Assembly: GCA_019096065.1 (NCBI GenBank)
Contig: JAGUCH010000002.1
Location: forward strand, 9,312,501-9,376,500
DNA: 64,000 bases
DNA from: Paracyclopina nana
Taxonomy: Eukaryota; Arthropoda; Copepoda; Cyclopoida; Cyclopettidae
Direction of reading: 5' to 3'
The position numbers and the translations under genes were made by a program. The notes under the pieces are model-generated. The model ran no database searches, had not been told where the DNA came from, and was given only the letters and a program-made list of their open reading frames with translations. Shown piece after piece: positions 1 to 11,200 of the stretch (position 1 is the stretch's first letter; every line of letters starts with the position of its first letter).

Positions 1-2538
1 TGGATTTGGCTCTGGCATCAAATCGCATTCTGGTAATCCGGGGTCGTCCCCGTTTCCGACACCTCTCCTGCAATCCTCGCCGCAAATTGGTATGTCGCAA
101 GACTCCCACTCCCAGAGGTCGGGATCCATATCGAGGCTGGCATTAGTGAAACACCAAGGTTTCCCTTCTCCCCATTGCGGAACAAAAGCTTTCACATTTC
201 TGCACGCATTTCGCTCCAAGTCATTGTTTGGGACGGTGAAGTGAAAATCCAAATCATACCAGCTCATGCATTTCTTCCCTGACACTGAAACCAAAAAAGC
301 TCGTTTGGCTAGCAATTGTTTTGGATGTCGAACCTTCAAGCTCCGAAGTTGTTGGCTTTTATGATATGCCTCGAACGACTTTTTTGTATCGGAAATGCAT
401 TTTGGACTAAACGCGATATCGCTGAAAAATCTTACACGTGACAGATCCTAGGCCATCGTATCTATAGGAAACTTCCCACGGGAGATTTGGGTCCTCTTCT
501 TCTGCGGTTATCATGCAATCATAGTAAAAAGGGTGGTCATAGTTGGTTTTGGATGACCAAAACGTGTCCTTAAAGGCGGCCAGGCCGAGCGAGGAAGACA
601 TATAGGAGGATATTCCAATGCGCCAATTATCTCTGGAGAGCCTGTAGTCTCCACTCACTCGAGCAGCATTCACAGCCTCCGTTTCGACTGAGGCGAGTAT
701 TGTTCTGGGAAGGGCCATGCAATATTTAATAAGAATGTTGTTCCTGGCAGCTCCTTTTCCCATTTGCACGAGCCAATTTCGAGCTGTATCAAAGTCCGTA
801 TGCGTAGTGCTATGCGTAAATAATTAATGGCCTCGTCATGTATCAGCACCTGCCAAAATGTCGTCTCTCTCACCTCATTAGCAAGAATTGTACATCCAGC
901 CAATCTTGCTCGTACATCTCGAGTCCCCATTTCTTGGCCTCGTGGAAGAGATCGTCCCAAAAGGCTTGATCTTGCGGCAAGGATATGCTCCGGTTATTCC
1001 CATCAGACTCTTTCGTATATACGGGTTGTTGGAGAATATCAGAAATCGTTGGAGCTGACTCCGGGAAAAATTACCGATGATGAAGTCGTATTGGCCACCG
1101 TTGGGTTTTGCATAGTCAGTCAGACCAGACCAATAGCGATTGTGAGCCACAACTGGCCAACCAGTCAGTTGTTGAACGTGATCAAGACCATTTGGAAAAA
1201 GTTCCGGAATCGCAGACCAATTTGTCACTCCTAAGGAAGGTCCCTTATAGTACCACCACGAATCGATCTTCAAAGACACCCAATTGCTATTACGACATCA
1301 AAAGTCGCATGATCAATTGTCACCTCTACGTATCTGATCGGCAGAGCGTCCTCTTCAAATGAAGTGTGGAGGCTGATCAAAGTATCCTCATATGTTGTTT
1401 CGTTATCCAGAGTTTTATAGTAGTAATAAGCTCCATTGTCAGTCCAATAGCCTCGATTTTTTAAGCACATTCAGTAGTTGGAAGGTATGAAAAGGCTGAA
1501 AGACGGCAATTACCTAAGTACTTCCTTGCCACGTCCCTTTCAATGTCGCTGATTTTTCCATGGTATTTTCGCAGCGTGCTCCCCCATCTAGTGAAAGCTT
1601 CATCAAAGGTGCGACCGGCAGCGAGCACAAACTCAATTTCAGTGCCATCCCTGGGAATCGCCTTTGGACTAAAAGCTATAAAATGGACCATAAAATTATT
1701 TAGATGTTCTCAATACCTCGATGCTTCCCATGAGACCAAAGTTGAGCACTTTATCATTGCCTGCACTCGTGCCCAAATTAGTCACCATGAAGTTATTCAA
1801 AGCAGACAGAACCACTACGGCAGAGTAATCCTGGTTGAAAAAAACTACCGGTCCCCCTAATTGGCCCCTCCTTATCGAATCCGGATTGGATGCAGTTCTA
1901 TACACAAGCAGGAAGAAATATCGAGGAATTGGAAATGGATTTTAAAATCGGCCTTACGAGGCCACTGATAAGGCCGCCCATCCTGCCATGTTCCCTCCGA
2001 ATGAGACATGCCCCAGTTTTTCTCCCAAGACACTCAAGCTAGGGAATGAAGTCGAGACGTGATCGTACGGATCCCTTGGCTCCTTCACATCGGTGCCATT
2101 TAGAGCTTTCTAAGAATAATTTGATTAGGCTCTCTCCACTACACATGGAAACATGAAAAGAAGAACCTGGAATCTCTGAGTGAATACGATTATGGGATCC
2201 TCTTTATAGACTCGGAGGCTGGTCTCAAAACCCAAGCTGCTGGGACTCCATTGCATTGCATAGCTCGTAAACGAGCCCAAATTATCATAGCCTAGATCCA
2301 TGCGTTCTCCGGAATTGAATTGCAAGGATTGGTCAGCCGTAGAATAAGCCTCCCCATCTTTGGTGACAAAGACGTGAGACGATGTAGAAGTGTCTTGTAC
2401 GAACCATGGCGTGCCATCAAGAGATATTGTAAATTCGGACAGCATTGGCTGGAACTCTACTTCCAGATTCTGCCCATGGCTGACGTAGACGCACAATGCA
2501 GACAACAAAAGTCCTAATTTCGCTTGGGCCAACGCCAT
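1..2538 (-). CDS. Secreted glycosidase-like protein with C-terminal kringle domain (partial, cut by left edge)
   Basis: Nine exons read on the minus strand: 2538-2167, 2109-1958, 1897-1717, 1661-1514, 1451-1324, 1267-1075, 1009-874, 809-436 and 284-1. All junctions keep phase; introns are 55-65 nt except the last (151 nt). About 656 residues are visible. The start gives a clear signal peptide (MALAQAKLGLLLSALCVYVSHG region), so the protein is probably secreted or lysosomal. The middle carries aromatic TIM-barrel-type motifs (GYWTDNGAYYYY, EIDSWWYYKG, AFWDDLF, YEQDWLD, WLVQMGKGA, YCMALPR) that remind me of uncharacterised GH31/GH36-like metazoan proteins; I cannot name substrate or catalytic residues. 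The C-terminus is a kringle: YRYDGLGSVTLSGKKCMSW, then NACRN, KPWCF and WESCDIPIC, with the expected cysteine order, split by a phase-1 intron. Sequence continues off the window. The kringle call is firm; the enzyme class is inference. Confidence 0.8.
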
Positions 2539-2730
2539 GTTGGTGCCTTTTCAAGATAAGGAGCCTCTATAGAGAATCCAGTAATTGAGTTTCTTATCTT
2601 GAAAAAAAATCCTGCTTTGCTATGTTACAACTTTATCGGACCACGCGTTAACATAGTTTACTGTTTGAAGACGTTATTCGTGGCAGTTATCATCTTCTAC
2701 AGTCTTCGTTGCCTGATGTTGAGGCCTTGA

Positions 2731-2952
2731 TTAACTCCTTTTCTCTAAATCTTCTTTGATGATAGCCTCTCGCAGTTCTTGCCTCAGCCGTGTGAACTCA
2801 CATGTCTCCAAAGCTTTCATGAGCCTGTAGAGTTCCTTTAATTTGGCATGTTCCCTCTTCAGTTCAGCGAGCGCTGCCCCATTTTCGGCCATTAATGCAT
2901 TCATATAAGTCTGTGATATCTCTATGCTTTCTGCGATTTTGTCTAGTTCCAT
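2731..2952 (-). CDS. Small coiled-coil protein, unrecognised
   Basis: Single-exon ORF of 73 codons, starting MELDKIAESIEISQTYMNAL and ending EDLEKRS with TAA. It is almost entirely charged and helical with leucine/alanine spacing typical of a short coiled coil (ALAELKREHAKLKELYRLMK). It sits between the glycosidase-kringle gene and Pin1 on the same strand. Composition looks like protein rather than chance, but I recognise no family. It could also be one exon of a larger gene; no obvious splice partner was found. Confidence 0.45.
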   Translation of the reverse strand: MELDKIAESIEISQTYMNALMAENGAALAELKREHAKLKELYRLMKALETCEFTRLRQELREAIIKEDLEKRS

Positions 2953-3977
2953 TATTGACCTGGGGAAAAACTAAAGTAATGAATATTATTTTCAGTAGCC
3001 AAACTTTGCTTTAAAAAAATTATGCTTAATTATGATTAGTGATGGTCGGCCACATGGAACTTTTGATTTGCCAAATTGTTTCGTGGGATTTGCGTTTGAT
3101 GGGCAAACGACTCTGCAGTAATTATCTAAAGCCATCGGGTAACTTCTTAGGGAACTATTCAACTTGATTGTACGCAGAAATCTTAAAAAATTCCGAGAAT
3201 TTCAGCTAAAAAAGTAATAATTACCTGTTATGCCTTTCTTTAAGAATAAACTGAACCAACAAGCAATTGAACGATCCAACGTAGTGCTGTGTTCTAGCCA
3301 CGCCGGTCACGACGCCCAGCTTTGTTAGGGATGGGTCGGTAGCGTCTCTGACAGGCTATTTTAACCGCGATTTCATTACCCAACATCAACCCTCCTATTT
3401 CAATAAGCATAATTTAAATGCGGCTCAAAAATCAAAAAACACCATCACATTCGTTTTTTGATTTAGTTGGGGAATTATATTACCATTATCCCCTCAAATT
3501 TGAAATCTCAAATGGCTAACATGGGCGTTATCTTCGGAAATATGGTTGAGAAGTCGAGTCAAACTTTTCCTCATTCCTTTTTTTGGGTTGACAGATAAGC
3601 GATTACTTAGTGGACGCTGTTATTGAAGGAATACTACAACATACTTCCAAAAGGAGAATATGGTTAGAAACTTACTGAATGGCATCATAAAAAATGGCCG
3701 GTTTGACCTATCGAATTGGCTTTTTTATGCCAATGCGAGCCCATATCAAAACGGAGCAACTAAGAAATAAAATTTGTGCTTTTTATTGAATACACCAAAA
3801 ATTATATAGTACATCAATTAAAGTTTTAAAAGAAGAAGTGGCAAACAAGGCTTGCTAACAAGACTCTGAAAACTACTTCATAAAAGCAACTTTCGCTCCA
3901 GCTGGCCGCTTCTATTTTCGCCAAGAACTTGAAGAAATTAATCGAGTTTTGAGGAATGCATTTAGTCATGAGAGTCT
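2953..3977. other. Intergenic, Pin1 3' side
   Basis: AT-rich sequence with no convincing ORF. The minus-strand poly(A) signal AATAAA for Pin1 probably lies at 3782-3787 (TTTATT on the plus strand), about 190 nt beyond its stop codon. Nothing else recognised. Confidence 0.4.
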
Positions 3978-4819
3978 TCAACGTGTCCGAAGTATTATGT
4001 GCACTCCCGAATCTGTGAACACAGGCTCACTTAGTTCACCCACTTTAAGGGCATACGTAGCATCCTCAAAAGGTTTCTAGAAAATCCAGAATGGTGTAGT
4101 CCGGAGTGCCACTTCATTCAACTATTAACTAACCTGCATTTGGCCTCTACCAAACGGTCCCAAGTCACCACCCTTTTTGGCAGACGAACAATCAGAATAC
4201 TTATACGCGAGGTCTTCGAACTTGGCCTCTCCGGAAACAATTTGCTCTCGGTAGCCTAAAATAAGAAAGAAAGGTGGAAAAATGTTCAATACGAGTAAAG
4301 CGTTGAAAAAGTACCTTTAAGTATTTCTAATGCCTCCTCCGGGCTGCGAGTAATGTTATCTTCCCTCCAAGAACTTGGCCTCCGTGAATCTCGATGCTTA
4401 ACCAGAAGATGAGAGGCTTGAACCTTGTTGTCTTCTGAAGAAGGCTTAGCTGCCTTAGTTGGCGTTTCCCATTGGGACTCTTTCGTGAACTTATTAACGA
4501 AATAGGCCTGGCCTGTAACGAGGAAACTTGTTAGTTGGCACTGGGGTTTCATTTTGACTAAATTATTTTGCACAATATTCTTTTCATGGTTGCATACATA
4601 TAAACAGATAGTGGAGAAGGCATATTAGCAACCTAGAGTGCGAAAAGTGCATTAATTAAAACTTTTGATTATCAGCATAATGGCCAAAAACCGGTAAAAT
4701 TGGGTCACTTTTTCTCTATCTTTTCATCTGGTATCCCATTAATTCGCACGACCGTTAAAATATCACATGCCTGTAGAGCGAGAGACTCGCTTTTCCCATC
4801 CATCTGGGAGATCTGCCAT
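3978..4819 (-). CDS. Pin1: Peptidyl-prolyl cis-trans isomerase Pin1 (WW + parvulin domains)
   Basis: Four exons: 4819-4771, 4512-4315, 4255-4134 and 4076-3978, giving a complete 155-residue protein (human PIN1 is 163). Residues 1-37 form the WW domain ([17 protein letters not shown], then [16 protein letters not shown]). The rest is the parvulin isomerase: [19 protein letters not shown] carries the active-site His, Lys and the Arg pair that binds phosphate; [13 protein letters not shown] carries the catalytic Cys; the end [14 protein letters not shown] matches the family. It isomerises phospho-Ser/Thr-Pro bonds in mitotic and signalling proteins, mainly in the nucleus. The first intron must use a GC donor (G|GCATGT at 4771/4770) to keep the WW domain intact. 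The start is fixed by the WW domain and the stop follows the conserved C-terminus. Confidence 0.96.
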
Positions 4820-5247
4820 TGTTCTTTAGCTTATAGTTCACCAATTTCAATAAATTTGCTCCTTGCTGTGTAGAATTCGAAGTTTTCTGCTCAAAATTTC
4901 AGTGACGGATCGGTTCAATTGTTGTGCCTTTTCACGGTCAAATTTTCGTAGCGTGGAAAATTCTTATAAGGCTGTTGATTTTCATCATAATACGCAATAT
5001 TGATCAAACCAAAGTATCCTCTGCATTTCTTATCTGTGTATATTTTATTAGGATTTTATTATGCTACATTCTCTCAGTTGAAAATATCAAGTCGCCTTAG
5101 TTTTTCTTGCACGGTGTCTAACTGATTTAGCGCCAAAAGTCAAAATATGTTTCAAAACGATTACTTCTCTTTCGGGTTTCTCGATCACCATCCTAGCTCT
5201 TGAATCATTGTATTTTATCAAACAATTATTCATGTTTGTACAAAAGA

Positions 5248-5354
5248 GAGTGTACTTTTTACATCAGGACTTTTTACATTAGGACTTTATTTATTAGGAC
5301 TTTTCACATGAGGATTTTAATTATCAGGACTTTTGACATTGCGGACTTTTCACA
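5248..5354. repeat. Degenerate ~15-16-bp tandem repeat
   Basis: About six to seven imperfect copies of a unit close to AGGACTTTTNACATT follow each other directly. Copies differ by a few substitutions and one-base length changes, so the array is old. Confidence 0.65.
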
Positions 5355-6810
5355 ATATTCCCTTATATTTTCATTTATTTGAAAAAATGTGGTTCGAATT
5401 TTTAAAATGGCATTGTTGCATTTTTTGGTTTGCCCTGGTCACTCGCAAAAAATCAATGAAGTGTGCCGTATATATTTTTTATGAAAGCATATGCGTCGAC
5501 GACATGAAAAAATCGACTCCGTTAGTGTAAGGTGGCCTTGGTCCATTCAAGGCCACAAATACCGGCCTTCAACTTTCGCTATTCCTTTCAGGGACCTTCG
5601 TTAATAATGAACCAGGCCTCAAAATGAAAGTTGTGGCCCCCGAACAGCTTTCTATTTCAAGGCTAAATAATTAAGAGCCGAAATCATCTGATGATGACTG
5701 AATGCATGAAACTGTCTCTTTTCCTTCATGCCACTCTCCCAAAAGTCTGCAAGTTGATAAACAATTCTCTTGTGTGGGTAGTTGTAAAGGGTACCTTGCC
5801 AATGCTACGATTTCTAAGTGACGAAACTTTATCTGATGCTCAACCAAACCTACATACATGCATATACATGTATATACATAATATTTCAGTTTATCTCAAT
5901 TTGAAAAAGAATGAGTTGATCTATGCACTATATTTATTGCTGGCATTAATAGTTTTCTACGAAAAAGCGTTTTTTCTGATCTCTCTTTGATGCTTAGATA
6001 TTGCTTAGCCTTAATCAATTTTGCAGTTTGCCGCAAGGATCGAGCACCTTTGCTCCCTCCAAATTCTTGCGGCAAACCACTATACTCAACAGCTCCTATG
6101 GAAATCTTGATGTTTTGCTCAATCTGAAGAACTTGGTATTCTTTTAACACCATGAAACCTGGTTTGCGCTCATGGAGCTTTGAGGGTCTCAGAGGCCTTC
6201 TACTTTGATGTCTGGCATTAACTAGAACGTTAGAGCACCTCTTAATCTTGTTCAAATGTGTGCTCGAGTGTTCGAAAAAACCGGATGATTTTGAGAGTTG
6301 TTAATAAAAGTGCTGGTTACTTCGGAAATTCATCAAAATTACTTTTTGCTTAGCATGACTGTAATACTTTAGGCAAGCTCGCGGTATTTGTAAGTGCTCT
6401 TTCGTGTACCATAATTGCATTTTCAACATATTTTTCTTTAAAGGTTGTCTCGAGCAAATGTATTGTGAGCTGTCGTCAAGATATTTACAAGCAAGCACTC
6501 GTAATAAGTGAGCCTTATCTGAGCGCTGCAGCCGCCGCCGCAAGATTTCGTTTAATTAATTATTTTCTGGCATCATGCAGAGGTGTTTTTGAACAAAGCC
6601 CCTCAAAAAAAGCAGGTCAGGTTATATAAAGCAGGTTAGTAGCACTTTAGGGATATACACTTGCATGACTGGCATGACATGTAAACTAAAAAGCCCATTT
6701 GCTGGAACATTATTTTGCTCCCTTCAGAATCTAGGTTGGATAAGGTTTCTTACACTTTGAGATGATTGAGGTTTTTCGGTGAGCCATGATCGATCGCCAT
6801 GCTATATATA

Positions 6811-7198
6811 CAGTCTGACCGTTCAAAATTGGACGGTACGGGAATCTAAACTTTTTGTCACATATTCAAGAAATACAGGACTTTTAAATGATATCGTTGG
6901 AAAGATTGAGCCTTTTTCCATCTTTTTTGTAAAAGTAAAAAAAATCAATGTAAAGAGAAAAAAAAACAGGAAAATTCAATTTTCATAAGGCAACACAAAA
7001 AATAATCGCGAAAAACTGATGCTACATTTATTTTTGCTGTCACGCAGAATTCATAATAATATTTTTCATTTTGTCAGAAAACAAAAAAGATGTACAAAGG
7101 TTCAAGCTTTCCAACAACACCCATTAAGCCACAAAATTCATGAATTCATAACACAAACTTTTGATTCCCGCACCGTCCAATTTTGAACGGTCAGACGG
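6811..7198. mobile_element. Tc1/mariner-type MITE (388 bp)
   Basis: The ends are inverted repeats: the left end begins CAGTCTGACCGTTCAAAATT and the right end is its near-exact reverse complement, with similarity continuing inward (GGACGGT-CGGGAATC, then GTTGGAAAG-TTGA-CCTTT). Both ends abut TA dinucleotides (6809-6810 and 7199-7200), the target duplication of Tc1/mariner elements. The interior is AT-rich and has no transposase ORF, so it is non-autonomous. Confidence 0.85.
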
Positions 7199-8258
7199 TA
7201 TATCAAGCATGCTTTCAGCTCTTGCATGAATTCGATGGATTGCTGAAAGCTGCCTGTTTTATACCTGGTAAAAAGTTTGGGCCTCTTCACCTTCAACCGT
7301 ACGTACGCGCATTTTTCCATTATTCAGTTGGGCAGCAAATTAGGCCAAGGTCTCGTACAAAAGGTTACAAGTAACCCCCCCTTAATTACGAGCGTCGGCC
7401 TACCTTTACATTATTGATTAGAGCAGTTTTATCTAGTGAAATTCGCTGTTTGTTCTATTTTCTCCATGACCCAAATTGTTCCGATTAACGGGTTACGCGA
7501 TCCTTTGCAATGTGCGCTTAAAGTGCAAATGGATATTATGTTTTCAATCGCTCGAACCATGCTAAACATGGGAACCTTGCTCATGCTGGAAATTCCTCTC
7601 CTATGATTAATATACGCGCTTATGCTTCACACATGTCACATGGGAAAACCGAAGTCGGAAAAGTTGCACGTACGATCCCATCGTCATTTTTTGTTCACTT
7701 TTTGACAAAAATAGTCGGTTAAAAGGGCCCGAGCGCGAAGGACGCAGACGTAACAGTCTGCTGTAGCAGTAGGCATATGCAGTTGAAGCAATGGCGGCCG
7801 GCGCCGTTCAATCGAACGCAACTAGGAATCCAGAAGTTGAGTTAGTCGGTTCTTTTCCATTCGCGAGGCGACAACAGCAGCTTAGATTGCCGCTACAACT
7901 GGATCCGTTTTCTCCTCGAAGTTGTCCCGAGTGAACGTGGGTGGGTCATCGTGGCTCATCAATTTGGGTCAGCCAGATTGTTGTTAGAGGCATCGCATTT
8001 ATTGGAGCTCAAGACGATGTCAGGGTCATCTCCGTTTGAAGCCCACATGCCGTAGACCATAGAGTAGCATGGTTCTTGAAAAACTCATGGCCTACACATC
8101 GACGTGGGCGCAAAACTCCTCTGCTGCGAGGTAAGGAAATTTATCTAGAAAGTGTCAATATAAGGCCGCACAACCTGCAATGACGCGCTTTTTAAAACCC
8201 TTGAAGGGGAGGCGACCCATCGATCGTGTACCTGGACGGGGTCACCCCGCCCGCGACG

Positions 8259-11200
8259 ATGATGTCCAGACCGGCGCTGACCAAGTCCCTGTCCCTCCCG
8301 GACACCCTCTACGACGGCAATAATGGGCTCGTCGGTAGCAAGCCCAACGGAAATCTGCACCAGCAGCAGATACTGCAAACCATCAGGGAGGACGATAACG
8401 AGTCGAGGTAAACGATAATTTATGCCACTTTGCTTTTCGCAGCAGCGCCGTATCGTTTCCCGCCCTAAAAGTGCCGTGAAAGTTTCTCGCCCGATAAGGC
8501 TGCCATTCTCGCTCGAGCAAGCCAGAGTAGCATGCTTACAAAAAGAGCCTCGCTAATTTCCTTTCATGCTGGCCAAAACTTAATGGCTTCCGCGACGGTC
8601 CTCATAAAAAAGATGGAATGCGCGCGCGCGCGCGCTTGGCGAAGGGGAGCGAGTGGTGCGTTAAGCTTTCTCCGAATAATGGGTCGCGCCGCAAAGATGT
8701 TGTCCCAAAGAGGCTGAGCTGCATCGATCCGTCCTCGGAGGTCGCGCTAGCTTTGGTTTGCACGGTTGGCAGAGGCTCTCTTCGGTCGGCCTGGCAAGGC
8801 TTCTTCGCTACGTGCGCTCTTCTTCAGCGGCACCTGAATCGCTCAGTTTCCCCTGGCTGGCCGATCGGTTAGCATTCCAGCTTGGCTGCGCGCGTACGGT
8901 GTTACCAAGACGACGACCTCGGTTTCCAGCGTGGCCTCCGGAAAAGCCAGGACCCCGTCCGCAGCCGCCTCGGGCCCAAGAGGTCCCAACACGAGGGTAA
9001 GACTCGCATTAGCCGCAAATAAGGTTGAAGTGCGGCGAGGAAGTTGTAGTTCGCGATGCAGGTATGCTAGTCGAGTCCGCTATATGTACCTGTCGCCGTT
9101 TTTTTGACGCACGCACACGCGTGAAATACGTTCACTTGCACTGGCTCGGCTCGATTTAGCCGAGACCTCTTCTTCCGTTCGTGCTTGAAGTGCTTCAAGA
9201 TTTTCGTTAGCTGCCGGAAAACGCATACGTAGGACATGTATAGATGTGGTTCGGAGCGGTTGCGAACGCCAGCCAGACTGAAAAGAAGATGCCGGTTGTC
9301 GAGGTCAGGCCGCTCATTAGTCATTTATGGTCAAGGGTAGTCTTCGGAGGTCGCAGGTTGCTTTGCCAGCTGCAATTTGGCAGCCAGCGCCGTGCTCTTC
9401 TTGCGGCAGTCGATTTAATCATTCCGAAGAACACTTGCAACTAGCACTAAAAAGTAATCGGTCGCTGAACTGTCTCGCAATTGAAAACCGCCATCTGGCT
9501 GTTGTTTCCACTTATTTTCCCATCGCGTATTGGCTTTTTCACGGAACCGCAGGCTGCGAGCGCCGTAAACTTAGCGAGTAGTTTTTCAAGAGGAAAACGT
9601 TCGTGGCCCTTCGAGCCGTGGAACGAAGCTCGCGTCTTTCTCATGGAAATGAAGTCGATGCATGCAGTCAGATGAAACGTCGAAAAATAAGCTTAATTGC
9701 CATGCTAATTTATGCCAGCCGCTGCTGCTACGATACGATAACCCAGATCGTAATAACGTGGCCTTGCCAGCTGCAGCTTGCTGCATCAAATGGGCCATTT
9801 TGCAAACCTTGCTGGCCCGCATCGTGGCAACGCCCCGTAAAACTTCAATACAATAGATAAAGGTACGAGTAAAAAGTTAGCTGGCTCGCCGATGAGGAAG
9901 TACGGCCGTGTTGTTGCCCATGTCGAGCTATAAAGACGATTTTTGGAGGTCAACTCGCGCCAAGGGCTCCGTCTGTTGCCTAATTTTTTCAGGAACTCCA
10001 CTTCTGTAGTGCTTCGGCCATTTTACTCAATTGTCATTTAGCGGCAATTATTTGCACGTCACACGCACGCTCTTGACAACGACTCTGTGGCACGATAGAT
10101 TGCTTTGCGGCAATTTTGAAAAGGTGTTGTAGCATGGATAGTAGTATATAGCATTTATCGAGTTACATGACTGGCCTTGAGCGTGAAGCTTGAATTTTGA
10201 GTTTTCAAAAGTTTTTGCTGATGGCCTTTGGTGATTTTCAATGAGTTAGCATTTTCGCTCTAACATTGTGTAGCGGTCCGAAAATGCATGGCATACTCTG
10301 TCGTCACAACAGAGCAGACGGCTACGCCCGAGCGACTGCTCAAATATGCTCTAAAATATGCCCATTAAAGAGATATGAGAGAAAATTGTTTTTGTGAGCC
10401 GTGGCGATGAAACGATTATGGAAACCAGACCCCTGAAATAGCTGTCAAGATTCTTATTGAACTCGTTAAATTATGGACATCTACCAATTCAATGTCTAAA
10501 TGGAATGTTGAGTAGTTCGGCAAAAGCATCTACCTTTTCTGCGTTGTACAATTCGGAAAAAATACGTATCATTTGCTGCTTAAGCTACTATTTGACCTAT
10601 TTTGAAACACTCGCACTTGTCTCGAAAAGGCCCCGTTCCAACATTGCTGTTTGCGTCCTCGTGCAAGTCAAAACAGTTCATTTTTTATTTTAAGGGCGTA
10701 TCAAGGTCGATAGACTAGCAACTGTTAAAACGGCCTTCAAATTTTTTTAAGCAAGGCTTATGTTTTTTCCCGTTAAAAAAAGAGAGTGTAAGAATAGGAT
10801 TTTGGAAGGATTTTTATTTACGTAGTAGATCACATGCGTGTTATTGCATTAGATAAAAAGCCTCTTTTCACGCTGCTCAAAAAAGCTTCTATAGCTGCTG
10901 TCGGATATGGATGAACATTGAACGGATCAACTGTCGGCTATTCAGGTCAAAAAAGCGTTGCTAGATGCTCGTATTGCATGATAAGTACTCAGTGATTGGC
11001 CTGAATGTCGACCAAGCGATCTTTATATGTGTAGGATACAGTTATGATATTCTAAATGGGATATGGATCATGATCGTTGTTGTGTCTGTCAAGAAACCTT
11101 CGGCTTAATCGTTGACAGCCTCATCATCACTGCTGATCCGGATCATCCTCGGTATCGTTAACGACGAACGAGGTATGCAAGCAGCCGCACTCGTGGCACC

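Larger units (their letters stand above)
4820..8258. other. Head-to-head intergenic region between Pin1 and Evi5
   Basis: About 3.4 kb between the two divergent start codons. It holds a degenerate ~15-16-bp tandem repeat (5248-5354), a weak 119-codon minus-strand ORF (5896-6255, see findings), a 388-bp TA-flanked MITE (6811-7198) and GC-richer sequence from about 7700 onward that probably contains the Evi5 promoter and 5'UTR. No TATA box or transcription start could be fixed. Confidence 0.5.

Noticed and set aside
422-437. A 16-nt 'intron' that would extend the kringle gene through 300-421
   Set aside because: Far too short to splice; joining 436 to 284 (151-nt intron) gives a canonical kringle SVTLSGKKC instead.
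6301-6543. 80-codon minus-strand ORF
   Set aside because: No homology or splice partner could be supported; likely chance.
8226-8258. GTG-initiated N-terminal extension of Evi5
   Set aside because: There is no ATG before 8259 in frame and a stop lies just upstream; the ATG pair at 8259 is the better start.
8618-8636. Short CG dinucleotide run
   Set aside because: Simple-sequence repeat with no further structure.
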